A stretch of DNA of 64,000 nt, taken from positions 32,614 to 96,613 of the forward strand of contig NZ_JBGSQX010000115.1 in the NCBI RefSeq assembly GCF_041737845.1, in the 5' to 3' direction. Positions within the stretch are counted from its first letter, which is position 1. Every line of letters starts with the position of its first letter. Origin of the DNA: Desulfococcus sp041737845. GTDB taxonomy: Bacteria; Desulfobacterota; Desulfobacteria; Desulfobacterales; Desulfococcaceae. Of this stretch, positions 17,852-26,866 are shown piece by piece. Both the position numbers and the translations under genes were made by a program. The notes beneath the pieces were generated by a model. The model did not search any database. It was not told the DNA's origin and saw only the letters and a list, made by a program, of their open reading frames with translations.

Positions 17852-18418
17852 ATGGAAAAATTGCACGTACGTGATCTCATGGTTCCCGCAGACAAGTTTC
17901 CGAGGATTTCCAGCCACGCGAGTTTTTACGAGGCGCTTGCGGCTTTGGAGACCGCTCAGGAAAAATATCTGTCCGGAGAATCGGAGCAACGAATCCTTCT
18001 GGTTGAGGATGAGAAGAAAAAGATCGTGGGAAAACTCAGCCCCATGGATCTGCTGCGCGGACTGGAAACAAACTATTCCAGGGTGGATACCGAAAAGACG
18101 CTCTCTCGCTTTGGGTTTACCGGTATCTTGGAGTCCATCCGGAAGGACTACCATCTCTGGGAAAATCCATTCAAGGATCTCTGCCGGAAAGCCGAAGCCG
18201 TCCAGATAAAAGACTTCATCAAGGGCATCTCCGAGGGACAATCTGTTGGCGTGGAGGATCCCATGGCCAAGTGCTTCCATCTGTTTGTCATGAATCGGCA
18301 TGACGCGCTTTTCGTTTTTGAGGCCGATCGGATTGTCGGGCTGCTGAGGTTTTCAGATGTCTATCGGGAGGTTTCCAGCACCATGAAAGAATGCCATATG
18401 GAAGCGATTCAGAAATAG
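17852..18418 (+). CDS. CBS-domain-pair protein
   Basis: Start set at ATG 17852 because of GAGGAGG 7–13 nt upstream; the frame is also open from 17825. The 188-residue soluble protein begins 'MEKLHVRDLMVPADKFPRI', the canonical start of a CBS motif (xVxDLM), and contains 'LLVEDEKKKIVGKLSPMDLL' and the second repeat 'DALFVFEADRIVGLLRFSDVY'. It is probably one Bateman module binding an adenine nucleotide. It lies between two transporter genes and may regulate one of them; that link is inference. Confidence 0.85.
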   Translation: MEKLHVRDLMVPADKFPRISSHASFYEALAALETAQEKYLSGESEQRILLVEDEKKKIVGKLSPMDLLRGLETNYSRVDTEKTLSRFGFTGILESIRKDYHLWENPFKDLCRKAEAVQIKDFIKGISEGQSVGVEDPMAKCFHLFVMNRHDALFVFEADRIVGLLRFSDVYREVSSTMKECHMEAIQK

Positions 18419-18442
18419 GGAATTGTCCAGCAGGGAGGCACC

Positions 18443-18710
18443 ATGACCTATGTGCCCTTGATTTTAGGTGCTGCATTCATTCTCGGCGCCGGTGCACATG
18501 CTCGTGACGGTCATCGTTTTCGGTGCGGCTATCGATAGGATGGGCAAGAACGGGATAGGGGATATGGCCCAGACGGGATGGGCATCGGCGCTGCTGGTTG
18601 CCTTTGCCCTAGATTTTTCCAGATCACGAAATCAAACCTTCGGATGGTGGTTGGTCATGACCCGGGGGGTACGAAATGTTCACACCCCTTTTTGCGAGAA
18701 TATCAATTGA
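18443..18710 (+). pseudogene. Small membrane protein, probably frameshifted
   Basis: ATG 18443 has a good site (GGGAGGCACC). The first frame reads MTYVPLILGAAFILGAG and then stops early after charged residues, while an overlapping frame continues PVHMLVTVIVFGAAIDRMGK and MAQTGWASALLVAFALDF to a stop at 18710. Joined by a one-base shift near 18490 they make an 85–90-residue protein with two or three transmembrane helices. I recognise no family. Either a real frameshift or a sequence error. Confidence 0.4.
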
Positions 18711-18723
18711 ATTTGGTGAGGTG

Positions 18724-21321
18724 ATGTCAGAAAAACACACGAACGACAACAAAAGCTCCGGCACGCTTGGCACTTTTGCAGGCGTGTTTACGCCGAGCAT
18801 CTTGACCATCCTGGGCATCATCCTTTTCTTGCGCACAGGCTACGTGGTGGGCAGCGCCGGCCTCGCCCGTTCGCTGATCCTCATCGGCGTCGCCAACCTC
18901 ATCTCCATTCTGACCAGCGTGTCGCTGTCGGCGGTGGCCACCAACCTCAAGGTCAAGGGAGGCGGCGACTATTACCTGATTTCACGCACCCTCGGCCTGG
19001 AATTCGGCGGCGCCATCGGCATCGTCCTTTTCCTGGCCCAGGCCGTGTCCATCGCTTTTTACTGCATCGGATTTGGTGAGGCCCTCGCCGCGGCGCCCGC
19101 TTTATCCGCCCAGGAAATTTCCCCGCGGATCATTGCCGCGGCAGCCGTTCTTTTTCTTTTCGTTTTTGCATGGATGGGGGCGGACTGGGCGACCCGGTTT
19201 CAATACGTGGTCATGGCCCTGCTTGCCGCCGCCCTGGTATCCTTCTTTGTCGGGGGGATTTCCCGATGGAATGCGGCGATTTTCAGCGCGAACTGGGCCG
19301 CCCCCCCGGATGCCCCGCCGTTCTGGGTCCTGTTCGCCCTTTTTTTCCCGGCCGTAACGGGGTTCACCCAGGGGGTGAGCATGTCCGGAGATCTGAAAGA
19401 TCCCTCCAAAAGCCTTCCCCTGGGCACCTTTTTGGCGGTCGGCACCTCCATTCTGGTCTATTTCGGTGCCGCGGTGGTGTTTTCCGGAGCGCTTCCCCAT
19501 CCGGACCTGACCGCCGATTACACCGCCATGAACCGCGTCTCCCGCTTCCCCGGACTCATCGATGCCGGGGTCATCGCCGCGACACTCTCCTCGGCCATGG
19601 CATCCTTTCTGGGGGCGCCCCGAATACTGCAATCCCTGGCTTCGGACCGAATCTTCCCCTTTCTCTCGCCCTTCGCCAAGGGCGCCGGTCCGACGGACAA
19701 CCCCCGCCGCGCAGTGCTCCTGGCGGCAGCAATCGGCTGCCTGACCATCGCGATCGGAAACCTGAATTTGATCGCCCCGGTGGTTTCCATGTTTTTTCTG
19801 ATTTCCTACGGCCTGCTCAACTATGCCACCTACTACGAAGCCCGAACCTCCAGCCCTTCTTTCCGTCCGAGCTTCAAGTGGTTCGATCAACGTCTCAGCC
19901 TGCTCGGCTTCCTGGCCTGTCTCGGCGCAATGCTGGCCATAGATCCTTCCATGGGCGTGATCGCCATATCGATTTTGTTTGCCATTTTTCAATACCTCAA
20001 ACGCACGGCGGGGCCGGCCCGCTGGGCCGACAGTCGACGCGCCCATCATCTCCAACAGATCCGAGAAAACCTTCTGGCCGCCACTGTTTCCCCCGAACAC
20101 CCCAGGGATTGGCGACCTCAAATTCTGGCCTTCTCAGACGATCCCCAGAGACGGCCGCGCCTCTTGCGACTGGCAGGTTGGCTTGAGGGCGGCAGCGGGC
20201 TGACAAGGGTCGTTACGCTATTGGAAGGCAAGGACCTGCTGCTCGCCAAAATCAAGGAAGATGTGGAAAAACGGATGCAGCTTGACATCCGTGAGCACAA
20301 CCCGGCTGCGTTTTCGCTCGTTCTCACAAGCAGGGATGCAGAGATCGCCGTTCACGCCCTGCTCCAAGCTCACGGAATCGGCCCCTTGCGCGCCAACATG
20401 ATTCTGCTGAACTGGCTCGATCCGCAGAATAAGTCCGGAACCGGGTTTCGGGAGTACCTGTTTGGACGCCAGCTCAGGACTCTCCACCGATTGGGCTGCA
20501 ATATCGGCGTGCTCCATGCCCGGCCCGATGCATGGGATCGACTGATGGAGACCGAGTCCGGTCAATCCCGTATCGATGTGTGGTGGTCCGGTGATGCCAC
20601 GGGAAACCTCATGCTCCTTTTCGCTTACCTGATGACCCGGTCGGAGGCCTGGGAAGATGCTGCCTTGCGCGTACTGGCGTTTCATGACGACACACCGGAG
20701 GAAGATCAGAGAAAAAACATCCAATCAGTCCTGAGCGATGCCAGAATTGACGCCGAAATCGAGCTGGCAGCGTCCAGGGATGCTTCGGCCGTCATCGAAT
20801 TATCGGCCCCATCGACGATCGTTTTTCTCCCGTTTCGTTTTCGCGGCAACCTGATCCAACTCCCGGTTGACGGTGCTGCCGAAGACCTGTTGCAGAAACT
20901 GCCGCCGGCGGTAATGATTTCAGCAGCCGAGGATATCGATTTGGGGGCTGAGCCGGAAGAGGGCGCCGCCGCCGAGTTGGCCGAGGCAAGGGACTTGCTG
21001 GACAAGAGGGACCAACTGGCCAAGGCGGCTGAAGATGAGGCGGCGGCATCCGGCAAATCCGCCGCAGTCGCCGAAGAAGAACTCCGAAAGGCCATGGCCT
21101 TGCCGGAAGCCGATCGAGATGAAGGCCAAATCAAAGCACTGATGGAGGAGCGGGATAACGCAGCTGCGGAAGCGGAAAAAGCCCGCCGGAGAGCGGCAAA
21201 GGCAAGAGCCAAGGCGGATCTGGCCCGCGAAACCGTCGAATCGGAAGCGGTCGAATTCAAAACGGAAACAGACGACGACGAAACTACCGACACCGCCCAA
21301 GGCGAGAAGAAAAAGAGATGA
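18724..21321 (+). CDS. SLC12-like (cation–chloride cotransporter / APC superfamily) permease with coiled-coil tail
   Basis: Start chosen at ATG 18724 after GGTGAGGTG; an upstream in-frame ATG at 18676 is less likely. The 865-residue protein has about 12 membrane helices in residues 25–430, opening with 'GTFAGVFTPSILTILGIILFLRTGYVVG', the hallmark of SLC12 cotransporters, and 'TNLKVKGGGDYYLISRTLG'. A soluble domain (about 440–740) with 'RANMILLNWLDP' and 'GNLMLLFAYLMTRSEAW' matches the SLC12 C-terminal domain. The last 130 residues are a charged Ala/Glu/Lys/Arg coiled coil that ordinary members lack. Cargo is likely K+/Cl- or an amino acid (inference). The stop overlaps the next frame (ATGA). 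Confidence 0.88.
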   Translation: MSEKHTNDNKSSGTLGTFAGVFTPSILTILGIILFLRTGYVVGSAGLARSLILIGVANLISILTSVSLSAVATNLKVKGGGDYYLISRTLGLEFGGAIGIVLFLAQAVSIAFYCIGFGEALAAAPALSAQEISPRIIAAAAVLFLFVFAWMGADWATRFQYVVMALLAAALVSFFVGGISRWNAAIFSANWAAPPDAPPFWVLFALFFPAVTGFTQGVSMSGDLKDPSKSLPLGTFLAVGTSILVYFGAAVVFSGALPHPDLTADYTAMNRVSRFPGLIDAGVIAATLSSAMASFLGAPRILQSLASDRIFPFLSPFAKGAGPTDNPRRAVLLAAAIGCLTIAIGNLNLIAPVVSMFFLISYGLLNYATYYEARTSSPSFRPSFKWFDQRLSLLGFLACLGAMLAIDPSMGVIAISILFAIFQYLKRTAGPARWADSRRAHHLQQIRENLLAATVSPEHPRDWRPQILAFSDDPQRRPRLLRLAGWLEGGSGLTRVVTLLEGKDLLLAKIKEDVEKRMQLDIREHNPAAFSLVLTSRDAEIAVHALLQAHGIGPLRANMILLNWLDPQNKSGTGFREYLFGRQLRTLHRLGCNIGVLHARPDAWDRLMETESGQSRIDVWWSGDATGNLMLLFAYLMTRSEAWEDAALRVLAFHDDTPEEDQRKNIQSVLSDARIDAEIELAASRDASAVIELSAPSTIVFLPFRFRGNLIQLPVDGAAEDLLQKLPPAVMISAAEDIDLGAEPEEGAAAELAEARDLLDKRDQLAKAAEDEAAASGKSAAVAEEELRKAMALPEADRDEGQIKALMEERDNAAAEAEKARRRAAKARAKADLARETVESEAVEFKTETDDDETTDTAQGEKKKR

Positions 21322-21548
21322 CCGGAGATCAACTTGCGGTTTTTGCCATTCTTTCGGCAACGCTGGTGCTGTTTGTCTGGGGCCGGTGGCGCTACAATCT
21401 GGTGGCCCTGGCGGCCCTGCTGCTGGTCTTTATCGCCGGTCTGGTGCGGGCGGATCAACTATACCTGGGCTTCGGCCATCCGGCGGTCGTCACCGTGGCC
21501 GCCGTGCTGGTCATCAGCCTGGACTTCTCAATGAGCACCCGGCCCTAA
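21318..21548 (+). pseudogene. Truncated copy of the 5' end of the SLC13/RCK permease gene
   Basis: The first 70 codons are almost identical in protein to the start of the permease at 15950 (MTGDQLAVFAILSATLVLFV against MTGDQLAVFGILSVTLTLFV) and about 90% alike in DNA. Similarity ends at 'VVTVAAVLVIS', where the parent continues RGLLNAG; here the sequence reads LDFSMSTRP and stops. It also copies the 4-nt overlap with the gene in front. A duplication followed by deletion is the simplest explanation. Confidence 0.9.
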
Positions 21549-21603
21549 GGGATTGGAAAGGGGAAGCGAACTTAGGTGTGTTGTTTGCAGGCGGGGCGCT
21601 GGG

Positions 21604-21860
21604 ATGAATGAATGTGCGGAAGAATCGGATTTGGTTGTTCTCACGGCAGATAAAAATATGAAATTTGCAATAGAGGGACTGTTGAACCGAGCCCAATCCT
21701 TGGCCGTCCGTCCTATTTCCGCGGTTTACTAAATCCATCCGGAGAGCGATCCGGGTTGCCTGCTGCATGCCGATGCTTTCCTTCGCCCCTTTGTCAGACG
21801 ATTTGCCCACGCCATTGTCATGTTTGATCGCGGGGGCTTTGGAAAAAAATCCCCAGGGCG
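21604..21860 (+). pseudogene. Broken hypothetical protein, internal stop
   Basis: ATG 21604 opens a frame that reads LVVLTADKNMKFAIEGLLNR, meets TAA at 21730–21732 and then continues in the same frame as IHPESDPGCLLHADAFLRPF and VMFDRGGFG. The whole resembles the N-terminal 90 residues of a small family I associate with phage-defence neighbourhoods (MAD4-like); that identification is from memory and tentative. The internal stop and the later loss of frame mark it as decayed. Confidence 0.5.
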
Positions 21861-21974
21861 GTTCTGGCCCGTTGCGAGTGGGGGCATGACGACTACAGCC
21901 TGCGGGTGGAGAATCTGCCCCAGGCGCCGCCGCCCAAGGGGCGGATGGGGTTGTTCGAAGAGGAGCCGGATTGA
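21861..21974 (+). pseudogene. C-terminal fragment of an unidentified protein
   Basis: The frame at 21861 reads VLARCEWGHDDYSLRVENLP, then a Q-A-P-P-P-K-G-R-M-G-L-F segment, ending at TGA 21972–21974, which overlaps the start of the next gene. The composition looks like a genuine protein end but no start is available. It could be the tail of the broken gene immediately upstream after an internal deletion, or of another lost gene. Confidence 0.4.
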
Positions 21975-22954
21975 TGGATGTGATTCTTTACCTCTCTGAT
22001 GACGGTGCAGTGCAATTGGATGTTCAGTTGGAACGGGAAACCGTCTGGCTAAATCAGCGTCAAATGGCAGAACTTTTTGATAAAGACACAGACACCATCG
22101 GGCTGCACGTTCGCAACATCTACAACGAGGGTGAGTTGCCCCGCAAAGGAACTACCGAGGAATCCTCGGTAGTTCAAAATGAGGGGGGACGAAAGGTTCG
22201 CCGCCAGGTATCTTTTTACAACCTGGATGTTATTATTTCAGTAGGTTACCGGGTAAAATCCAAACGAGGCACCCAGTTTCGCCAGTGGGCCACGTGCGTG
22301 TTGCGCGAGCATCTGGTGCGCGGCTTCACCCTGAACGAAAAACGGCTCCAAGAACAGGCACAAAAACTCGAAAATCTGCGGCGCACCGTCGGCCTGTTGG
22401 AACAGACCTTGGTCCATCAGGCTATCGGCCTGGACGAGGCCAAGGGGCTTTTGCAGGTCATCACCGATTATGCTTATGCATTGACCACCCTGGATCGCTT
22501 CGATCATGGGACCCTGGCCATCGAGCAGACCACGCGTCCGGCGGCATACTTGATGACGTATGAGGCGGCCACAGAGATCGTCACGGCCATGAAAACCGGG
22601 TTTGGAGGACTCTTCGGACGGGAAAAGGACCAGGGGTTTAAAAGCGCCCTTGGGGCCATTTACCAGACCTTCGGCGGCGAAGAACTCTATCCCAGCATCG
22701 AGGAAAAGGCCGCCAATCTGCTTTACTTCGTGGTCAAGAACCACGCCTTCAGCGATGGCAACAAACGCATCGGCGCGGCCCTGTTCATTGCTTTTCTGGC
22801 CGGAAACAACGCGCTTTACCGAGGCGACGGCTCCAAGCGCATTGCCGACAACGCCCTGGTGGCCTTGACGCTGCTGATTGCCGAGAGCCGGCCCCGGGAT
22901 AAAGAAACCATTGTCAAAGTGATCGTAAGCCTGATCAACCGCGCCAACGTGTAA
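21974..22954 (+). CDS. RhuM-like N-terminal domain fused to a Fic/Doc domain
   Basis: ATG 21974 overlaps the previous stop (TGATG); TTG 21971 is an alternative. The 326-residue protein starts with a RhuM/virulence-protein region (1–140) with 'VWLNQRQMAELFDKDTDTIGLHVRNIYNEGEL' and 'FYNLDVIISVGYRVKSKRGTQFRQWA', a putative DNA-binding module. The C-terminal half is a Fic/Doc fold with 'HAFSDGNKRIG' (His257), which keeps the HxFx(D/E)GNKRxG motif of Doc-type enzymes. Fic/Doc proteins AMPylate or phosphorylate targets such as EF-Tu. No antitoxin gene is adjacent; the RhuM part may regulate it in cis. It is preceded by decayed genes, suggesting a defence or toxin remnant island. Confidence 0.88.
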   Translation: MDVILYLSDDGAVQLDVQLERETVWLNQRQMAELFDKDTDTIGLHVRNIYNEGELPRKGTTEESSVVQNEGGRKVRRQVSFYNLDVIISVGYRVKSKRGTQFRQWATCVLREHLVRGFTLNEKRLQEQAQKLENLRRTVGLLEQTLVHQAIGLDEAKGLLQVITDYAYALTTLDRFDHGTLAIEQTTRPAAYLMTYEAATEIVTAMKTGFGGLFGREKDQGFKSALGAIYQTFGGEELYPSIEEKAANLLYFVVKNHAFSDGNKRIGAALFIAFLAGNNALYRGDGSKRIADNALVALTLLIAESRPRDKETIVKVIVSLINRANV

Positions 22955-23229
22955 TGGGGGATACTGGAATGAATCGACATGTGAATGCCATCTCCGGGCG
23001 ATTGAGCCAGCGGCTGTGCCGGGATAGGCGAATTTCAATTTACTTTTCATCCTAAGTTCTGGTACCCTTCCCGCCCAAGTCCTCCACCCGTCGGCTATGG
23101 CCTGCTTCACGGCTGTTTTTAGGCGATTGACGGCATTTTCAGCAAGTCCGCCCGGCATGGAGGGCATTTTTTATGAACCGGTCAATTTATGGGCAAAAAA
23201 AGCCCCTATTTTTTAAAAAGGTAACGAAT
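22955..23229. other. 275-bp intergenic region upstream of the acyl-CoA carboxylase genes
   Basis: No supported gene. A short hairpin with GGGC/GCCC arms around seven As lies at 23191–23206 and is followed by TATTTTTT, a weak terminator-like signal. Its position inside the possible 5' extension of the next gene argues that translation there begins at 23230, not 23173. Confidence 0.4.
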
Positions 23230-24783
23230 ATGGATGCCCAATACAGTGCCACCCTTGAAACCCTTGAAAAACTGCGCGCCGAATCCATGGCCGCAGGCGG
23301 TACCAAAAAAATGGATGCCCAGCACGACAGGGGCAAACTCAGCGCCCGGGAGCGGATCGACCTGCTGTTGGACGAGGGCAGCTTCGAGGAGTTCGACGTG
23401 CTCAAGACCGGCCGCGGCGGGGCATTGGGCGATGCCCAGACCTACGCCGGCGACGGGGTGATCACCGGCCACGGATCCATCGACGGACGCGAGGTGTTCG
23501 TATTCAGCCAGGATTTCACCGTCATCGGCGGCTCCCTGGGTGAGGCCCACGCCCAGAAGATCTGCAAGGTGATGGACCTGGCCGTCAAGGTCGGTGCGCC
23601 CATCATCGGCCTCAACGACTCGGGCGGGGCCCGCATCCAGGAGGGCGTGGACGCCCTGGCCGCCTACGGCGAGATCTTCCACCGCAACGTCGAGGCCAGC
23701 GGCGTCGTCCCCCAGATCTCCTGCATCATGGGGCCCTGCGCCGGCGGCGCGGTCTACAGCCCGGCCATCACCGATTTTGTCTTCATGGTGCAGGAATCCT
23801 CGTACATGTTCGTCACCGGGCCGACCGTGGTCAAGACCGTGACCCACCAGGAGATCACCTCGGAGGATCTGGGCGGTGCCGGGGTCCATTCCAAAAAGAG
23901 CGGCGTCTCCCACTTCATGGTCCCCAATGACGTGCTCTGCCTGCGGGAGGTCCGCCGCCTGATCAGCTACCTGCCCTCGAACAACCGGCAGCGCGGGCCC
24001 CTTCTGGATCTGCGGGATCCGTCGGACCGAATTGACCCGGCCCTCGACTACCTCATTCCCGAAAACCCCAACCAGACGTACGACATGAACGTGCTGATTT
24101 TCAGCATCCTCGACGGGGCCGAGTTCATGGAGGTCCAGTCGAGCTTCGCGCGCAACATCATCTGCGGATTCGGCCGCCTGGGGGGTCAGACCGTGGGGCT
24201 CGTAGCCAACCAGCCTGCGGTGCTGGCGGGGGTTCTGGACACCGACGCCTCGTTCAAGGCCGGCCGCTTTGTCCGGTTCTGCGACGCCTTCAACATTCCC
24301 CTCATCGCCCTGGTGGACGTTCCGGGCTTCATGCCCGGCCCCGACCAGGAGCACGGCGGGATCATCCGCCACGGCGCCAAGCTGCTCTATGCATTCACCG
24401 AGGCCACCGTGCCCCGCATCACCGTCATCGTCCGCAAAGCCTACGGCGGGGCCTATCTCGTCATGAACTCCAAGCACATCCACTGCGACGTCAACTACGC
24501 CTGGCCCTCGGCGGAGATCGCGGTCATGGGGCCCAAGGGCGCCGCCGAGGTGATCTACCGCAGGGAGATCCAGTCGGCCGAAAACCCCGAGGCTGTGCTG
24601 AATGAAAAGATGACCCACTACCGCCGCACCTTCGCCAACCCGTTTCTGGCGGCCCAGCGGGGCTATATCGACGACGTGATCTTCCCCCGCGACACCCGCC
24701 ACCGGCTCATCCGAACCCTGCAGGTGCTGGAAGGCAAGGAAGCCAGAGGCCCCAAACGCAAACACGGAAACATTCCCCTGTGA
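23230..24783 (+). CDS. pccB: Acyl-CoA (propionyl-CoA-type) carboxylase, carboxyltransferase subunit
   Basis: Start preferred at ATG 23230; an in-frame ATG at 23173 would add 19 residues that are not family-like. The 517-residue protein is a full-length carboxyltransferase of the PccB/AccD5 type. It has the two crotonase-like halves with the oxyanion glycine pairs 'GGSLGEAHAQKICKVMDLA' and 'NDSGGARIQEGVDALAAYG' in the first, and 'DVPGFMPGPDQEHGGIIRHG' and 'RKAYGGAYLVMNSKHI' in the second. It transfers carboxyl from carboxybiotin to an acyl-CoA, most likely propionyl-CoA. It precedes the biotin carboxylase gene by 8 nt; the pair would feed the methylmalonyl-CoA route common in sulfate reducers. 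Confidence 0.92.
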   Translation: MDAQYSATLETLEKLRAESMAAGGTKKMDAQHDRGKLSARERIDLLLDEGSFEEFDVLKTGRGGALGDAQTYAGDGVITGHGSIDGREVFVFSQDFTVIGGSLGEAHAQKICKVMDLAVKVGAPIIGLNDSGGARIQEGVDALAAYGEIFHRNVEASGVVPQISCIMGPCAGGAVYSPAITDFVFMVQESSYMFVTGPTVVKTVTHQEITSEDLGGAGVHSKKSGVSHFMVPNDVLCLREVRRLISYLPSNNRQRGPLLDLRDPSDRIDPALDYLIPENPNQTYDMNVLIFSILDGAEFMEVQSSFARNIICGFGRLGGQTVGLVANQPAVLAGVLDTDASFKAGRFVRFCDAFNIPLIALVDVPGFMPGPDQEHGGIIRHGAKLLYAFTEATVPRITVIVRKAYGGAYLVMNSKHIHCDVNYAWPSAEIAVMGPKGAAEVIYRREIQSAENPEAVLNEKMTHYRRTFANPFLAAQRGYIDDVIFPRDTRHRLIRTLQVLEGKEARGPKRKHGNIPL

Positions 24784-24791
24784 GGCATCCC

Positions 24792-26801
24792 ATGTTCGAT
24801 AAAATTCTGATCGCCAACCGAGGCGAAATCACCGTCCGCATCATCCACACCTGCCGGCGGCTGGGCATCCGGTCCGTGGCCGTCTATTCCGACGCGGACA
24901 GCCGCAGCCTGCACGTGCAGATGGCCGATGAATCCGTGCGCATCGGCACCCCCCCCGCCCAGATGTCGTACCTCGACGCGGACAAGATCCTCTCCGCGGC
25001 CCTTGCAACCGGCTGCCGGGCCGTCCACCCCGGGTACGGCTTTCTGTCGGAGAACTCCGCCTTCGCCGGACGCGTCGCGGACGCCGGGCTGGTCTTCATC
25101 GGTCCGCCGGCCGACGTCATCGACACCATGGGCGACAAGATCGCCTCCAAGGCCCTGGCCGTCAAGGCCGGGGTTCCCATCATCCCCGGCCACGCGGAGG
25201 CCCTGACCGACGAGGAGGAGGCCCTGGCCGCGGCCGACGGCATCGGCTATCCCGTGCTGCTAAAACCCGCGGCCGGCGGGGGCGGCAAGGGAATGCGCAT
25301 CGTCCGGAGGCCCGAGGAAATGAAGGCCGCCCTGGCTGCCAGCCGCCAGGAGACCCGCAAGGCCTTCGGCGACAGCCGGATCTTCATGGAGCGCTACATC
25401 GAGGGTCCGCGGCATGTGGAGATTCAGATCCTGGCCGACATCTTCGGCAACGTCGTCCACCTGGGGGAGAGGGAATGCTCCATCCAGCGCCGGTATCAGA
25501 AAATCATCGAGGAGTCGCCGTCTCCGGCCGTCTCCGAGGCCCTGCGGCAGCGCATGGGCCGGGCCGCCTGCGATCTGGCCCGCAAGGCCGGCTACGTCAA
25601 CGCCGGTACGGTGGAGTTCGTGCTGGACGCCCGGGGGGAGTTTTTCTTTCTGGAGATGAACACCCGCCTCCAGGTGGAGCACCCGGTCACCGAAATGGTC
25701 ACCGGCCTGGACCTGGTGGACCTCCAACTGCGGATCGCCCGGGGCCAGAAGCTCCCTTTCGACCAGGAGGGCGTAACCGTAAGCGGCTGGGCCATGGAAG
25801 CGCGGGTCTGCGCCGAGGACCCCGAACGGGGGTTCATCCCGTCCACCGGCATGATCACCCGCTACGCGGAGCCCAGGGGAAACGCCGTCCGGGTGGACAG
25901 CGGCGTCCAGACCGGCAGCAGCATCGGCGTCTACTACGACTCCATGCTGGCCAAGGTCATCTGCCATGGGAAAGACCGGGAGGAAGCCCGGGTCCGGCTT
26001 GTCGAGGCCCTGAACGGCTATCATATCGAGGGGGTCGTCACCAACATCGATTTTGCCAACAGCATACTCTGCCATCCGGAATTCGCCCGGGGCAATCTGA
26101 CCACCGGCTTCATCGAACGTTATTTCGAGGGCAGCCAGCCCGCCATCCCCTCGGATCGGCGGGCGTTTGAGCTGGCGGCCCTGACGGCGGCCCTGATCTA
26201 TCATGTCCGCACGGCGGCGGTGCGCGATTCCCTCCGCCCCATGGCATCCCGGATCGGCGGGAGGAAAGCCGTCGTGACTGCGCACCGCTACACCGTCCGG
26301 TCGGGGGACGAGGTGCTGGACCTGCGCCTCGAGGGCGCGACGTCGGGAAGATACTGGACCATTCGTGTGAACGAAAACGCCTACTCGGTGAAAACCCCCG
26401 AATTCGAGTTCTACCGGCGCAGGCTCAATCTCACCATCGACGGCAGGCTTCACCGCTTCCGGCTTCGGCTGGAGGAATTCTTTATTTTCGTCGCCTTCAG
26501 CGGCATCACCCGGGTGTTCGAGATCTATACCCCGAGGGAGTGGGCGCTCGTGAAATACATGCCCAAACGGGCCGAACACCCGGCGGACAACGTGCTCCTC
26601 TGCCCCATGCCCGGGCTGGTGGTGGGGGTGCCGGTCCAGCCGGGCGAACGCGTCTTCCGGGGCCAGACCCTGGTGGTGCTGGAATCCATGAAGATGGAGA
26701 GCGACGTGGCCTCGCCGGTGGACGGGCTCATCGAGGAGGTCTGCGGCACCGTCGGCCAGGCGGTGGAGGCGGGAGACGTCCTGATCCGGTTTCAGGCGTA
26801 A
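24792..26801 (+). CDS. pccA: Biotin carboxylase with C-terminal biotin carrier domain (PccA type)
   Basis: ATG 24792, 8 nt after the pccB-like stop. The 669-residue protein has the biotin carboxylase N-domain ('FDKILIANRGEITVRII'), ATP-grasp with 'KPAAGGGGKGMRIV' and 'ERECSIQRRYQKIIEE', the 'EMNTRLQVEHPVTEMVTGLDLV' catalytic segment, the C-domain, a linker domain and a biotinyl domain at the end with 'VLESMKMES' (biotinyl Lys634). Partner of the carboxyltransferase in one operon. Specificity for propionyl-CoA rather than another acyl-CoA is inferred from the partner. Confidence 0.93.
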   Translation: MFDKILIANRGEITVRIIHTCRRLGIRSVAVYSDADSRSLHVQMADESVRIGTPPAQMSYLDADKILSAALATGCRAVHPGYGFLSENSAFAGRVADAGLVFIGPPADVIDTMGDKIASKALAVKAGVPIIPGHAEALTDEEEALAAADGIGYPVLLKPAAGGGGKGMRIVRRPEEMKAALAASRQETRKAFGDSRIFMERYIEGPRHVEIQILADIFGNVVHLGERECSIQRRYQKIIEESPSPAVSEALRQRMGRAACDLARKAGYVNAGTVEFVLDARGEFFFLEMNTRLQVEHPVTEMVTGLDLVDLQLRIARGQKLPFDQEGVTVSGWAMEARVCAEDPERGFIPSTGMITRYAEPRGNAVRVDSGVQTGSSIGVYYDSMLAKVICHGKDREEARVRLVEALNGYHIEGVVTNIDFANSILCHPEFARGNLTTGFIERYFEGSQPAIPSDRRAFELAALTAALIYHVRTAAVRDSLRPMASRIGGRKAVVTAHRYTVRSGDEVLDLRLEGATSGRYWTIRVNENAYSVKTPEFEFYRRRLNLTIDGRLHRFRLRLEEFFIFVAFSGITRVFEIYTPREWALVKYMPKRAEHPADNVLLCPMPGLVVGVPVQPGERVFRGQTLVVLESMKMESDVASPVDGLIEEVCGTVGQAVEAGDVLIRFQA

Positions 26802-26822
26802 CAAGGCCGGGCAAAGTCTATC

Positions 26823-26854
26823 GCTGTCACGCCCGGCTTTCCGGGCATGACAGC
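26823..26854. terminator. Strong hairpin between convergent genes
   Basis: GCTGTCACGCCCGG at 26823–26836 pairs with CCGGGCATGACAGC at 26841–26854: 13 pairs, one mismatch, loop CTTT. It lies between the convergent carboxylase (ends 26801) and rhodanese-HD gene (ends 26867). There is no T-run, so it may be a bidirectional rho-independent-like block or a dispersed extragenic repeat. Confidence 0.5.
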
Positions 26855-26866
26855 ATTGAATGGCCA

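Noticed and set aside
22238..23167. Minus-strand frame beginning MPSMPGGLAENAVNRL
   Set aside because: It lies antisense to the RhuM–Fic gene; the first 45 codons look plausible but no site or family supports it.
23206..24765. Long minus-strand open frame (519 codons) opposite pccB
   Set aside because: Antisense shadow: Asp/Gly/Val/His-rich with no domain, while the plus strand encodes a full carboxyltransferase.
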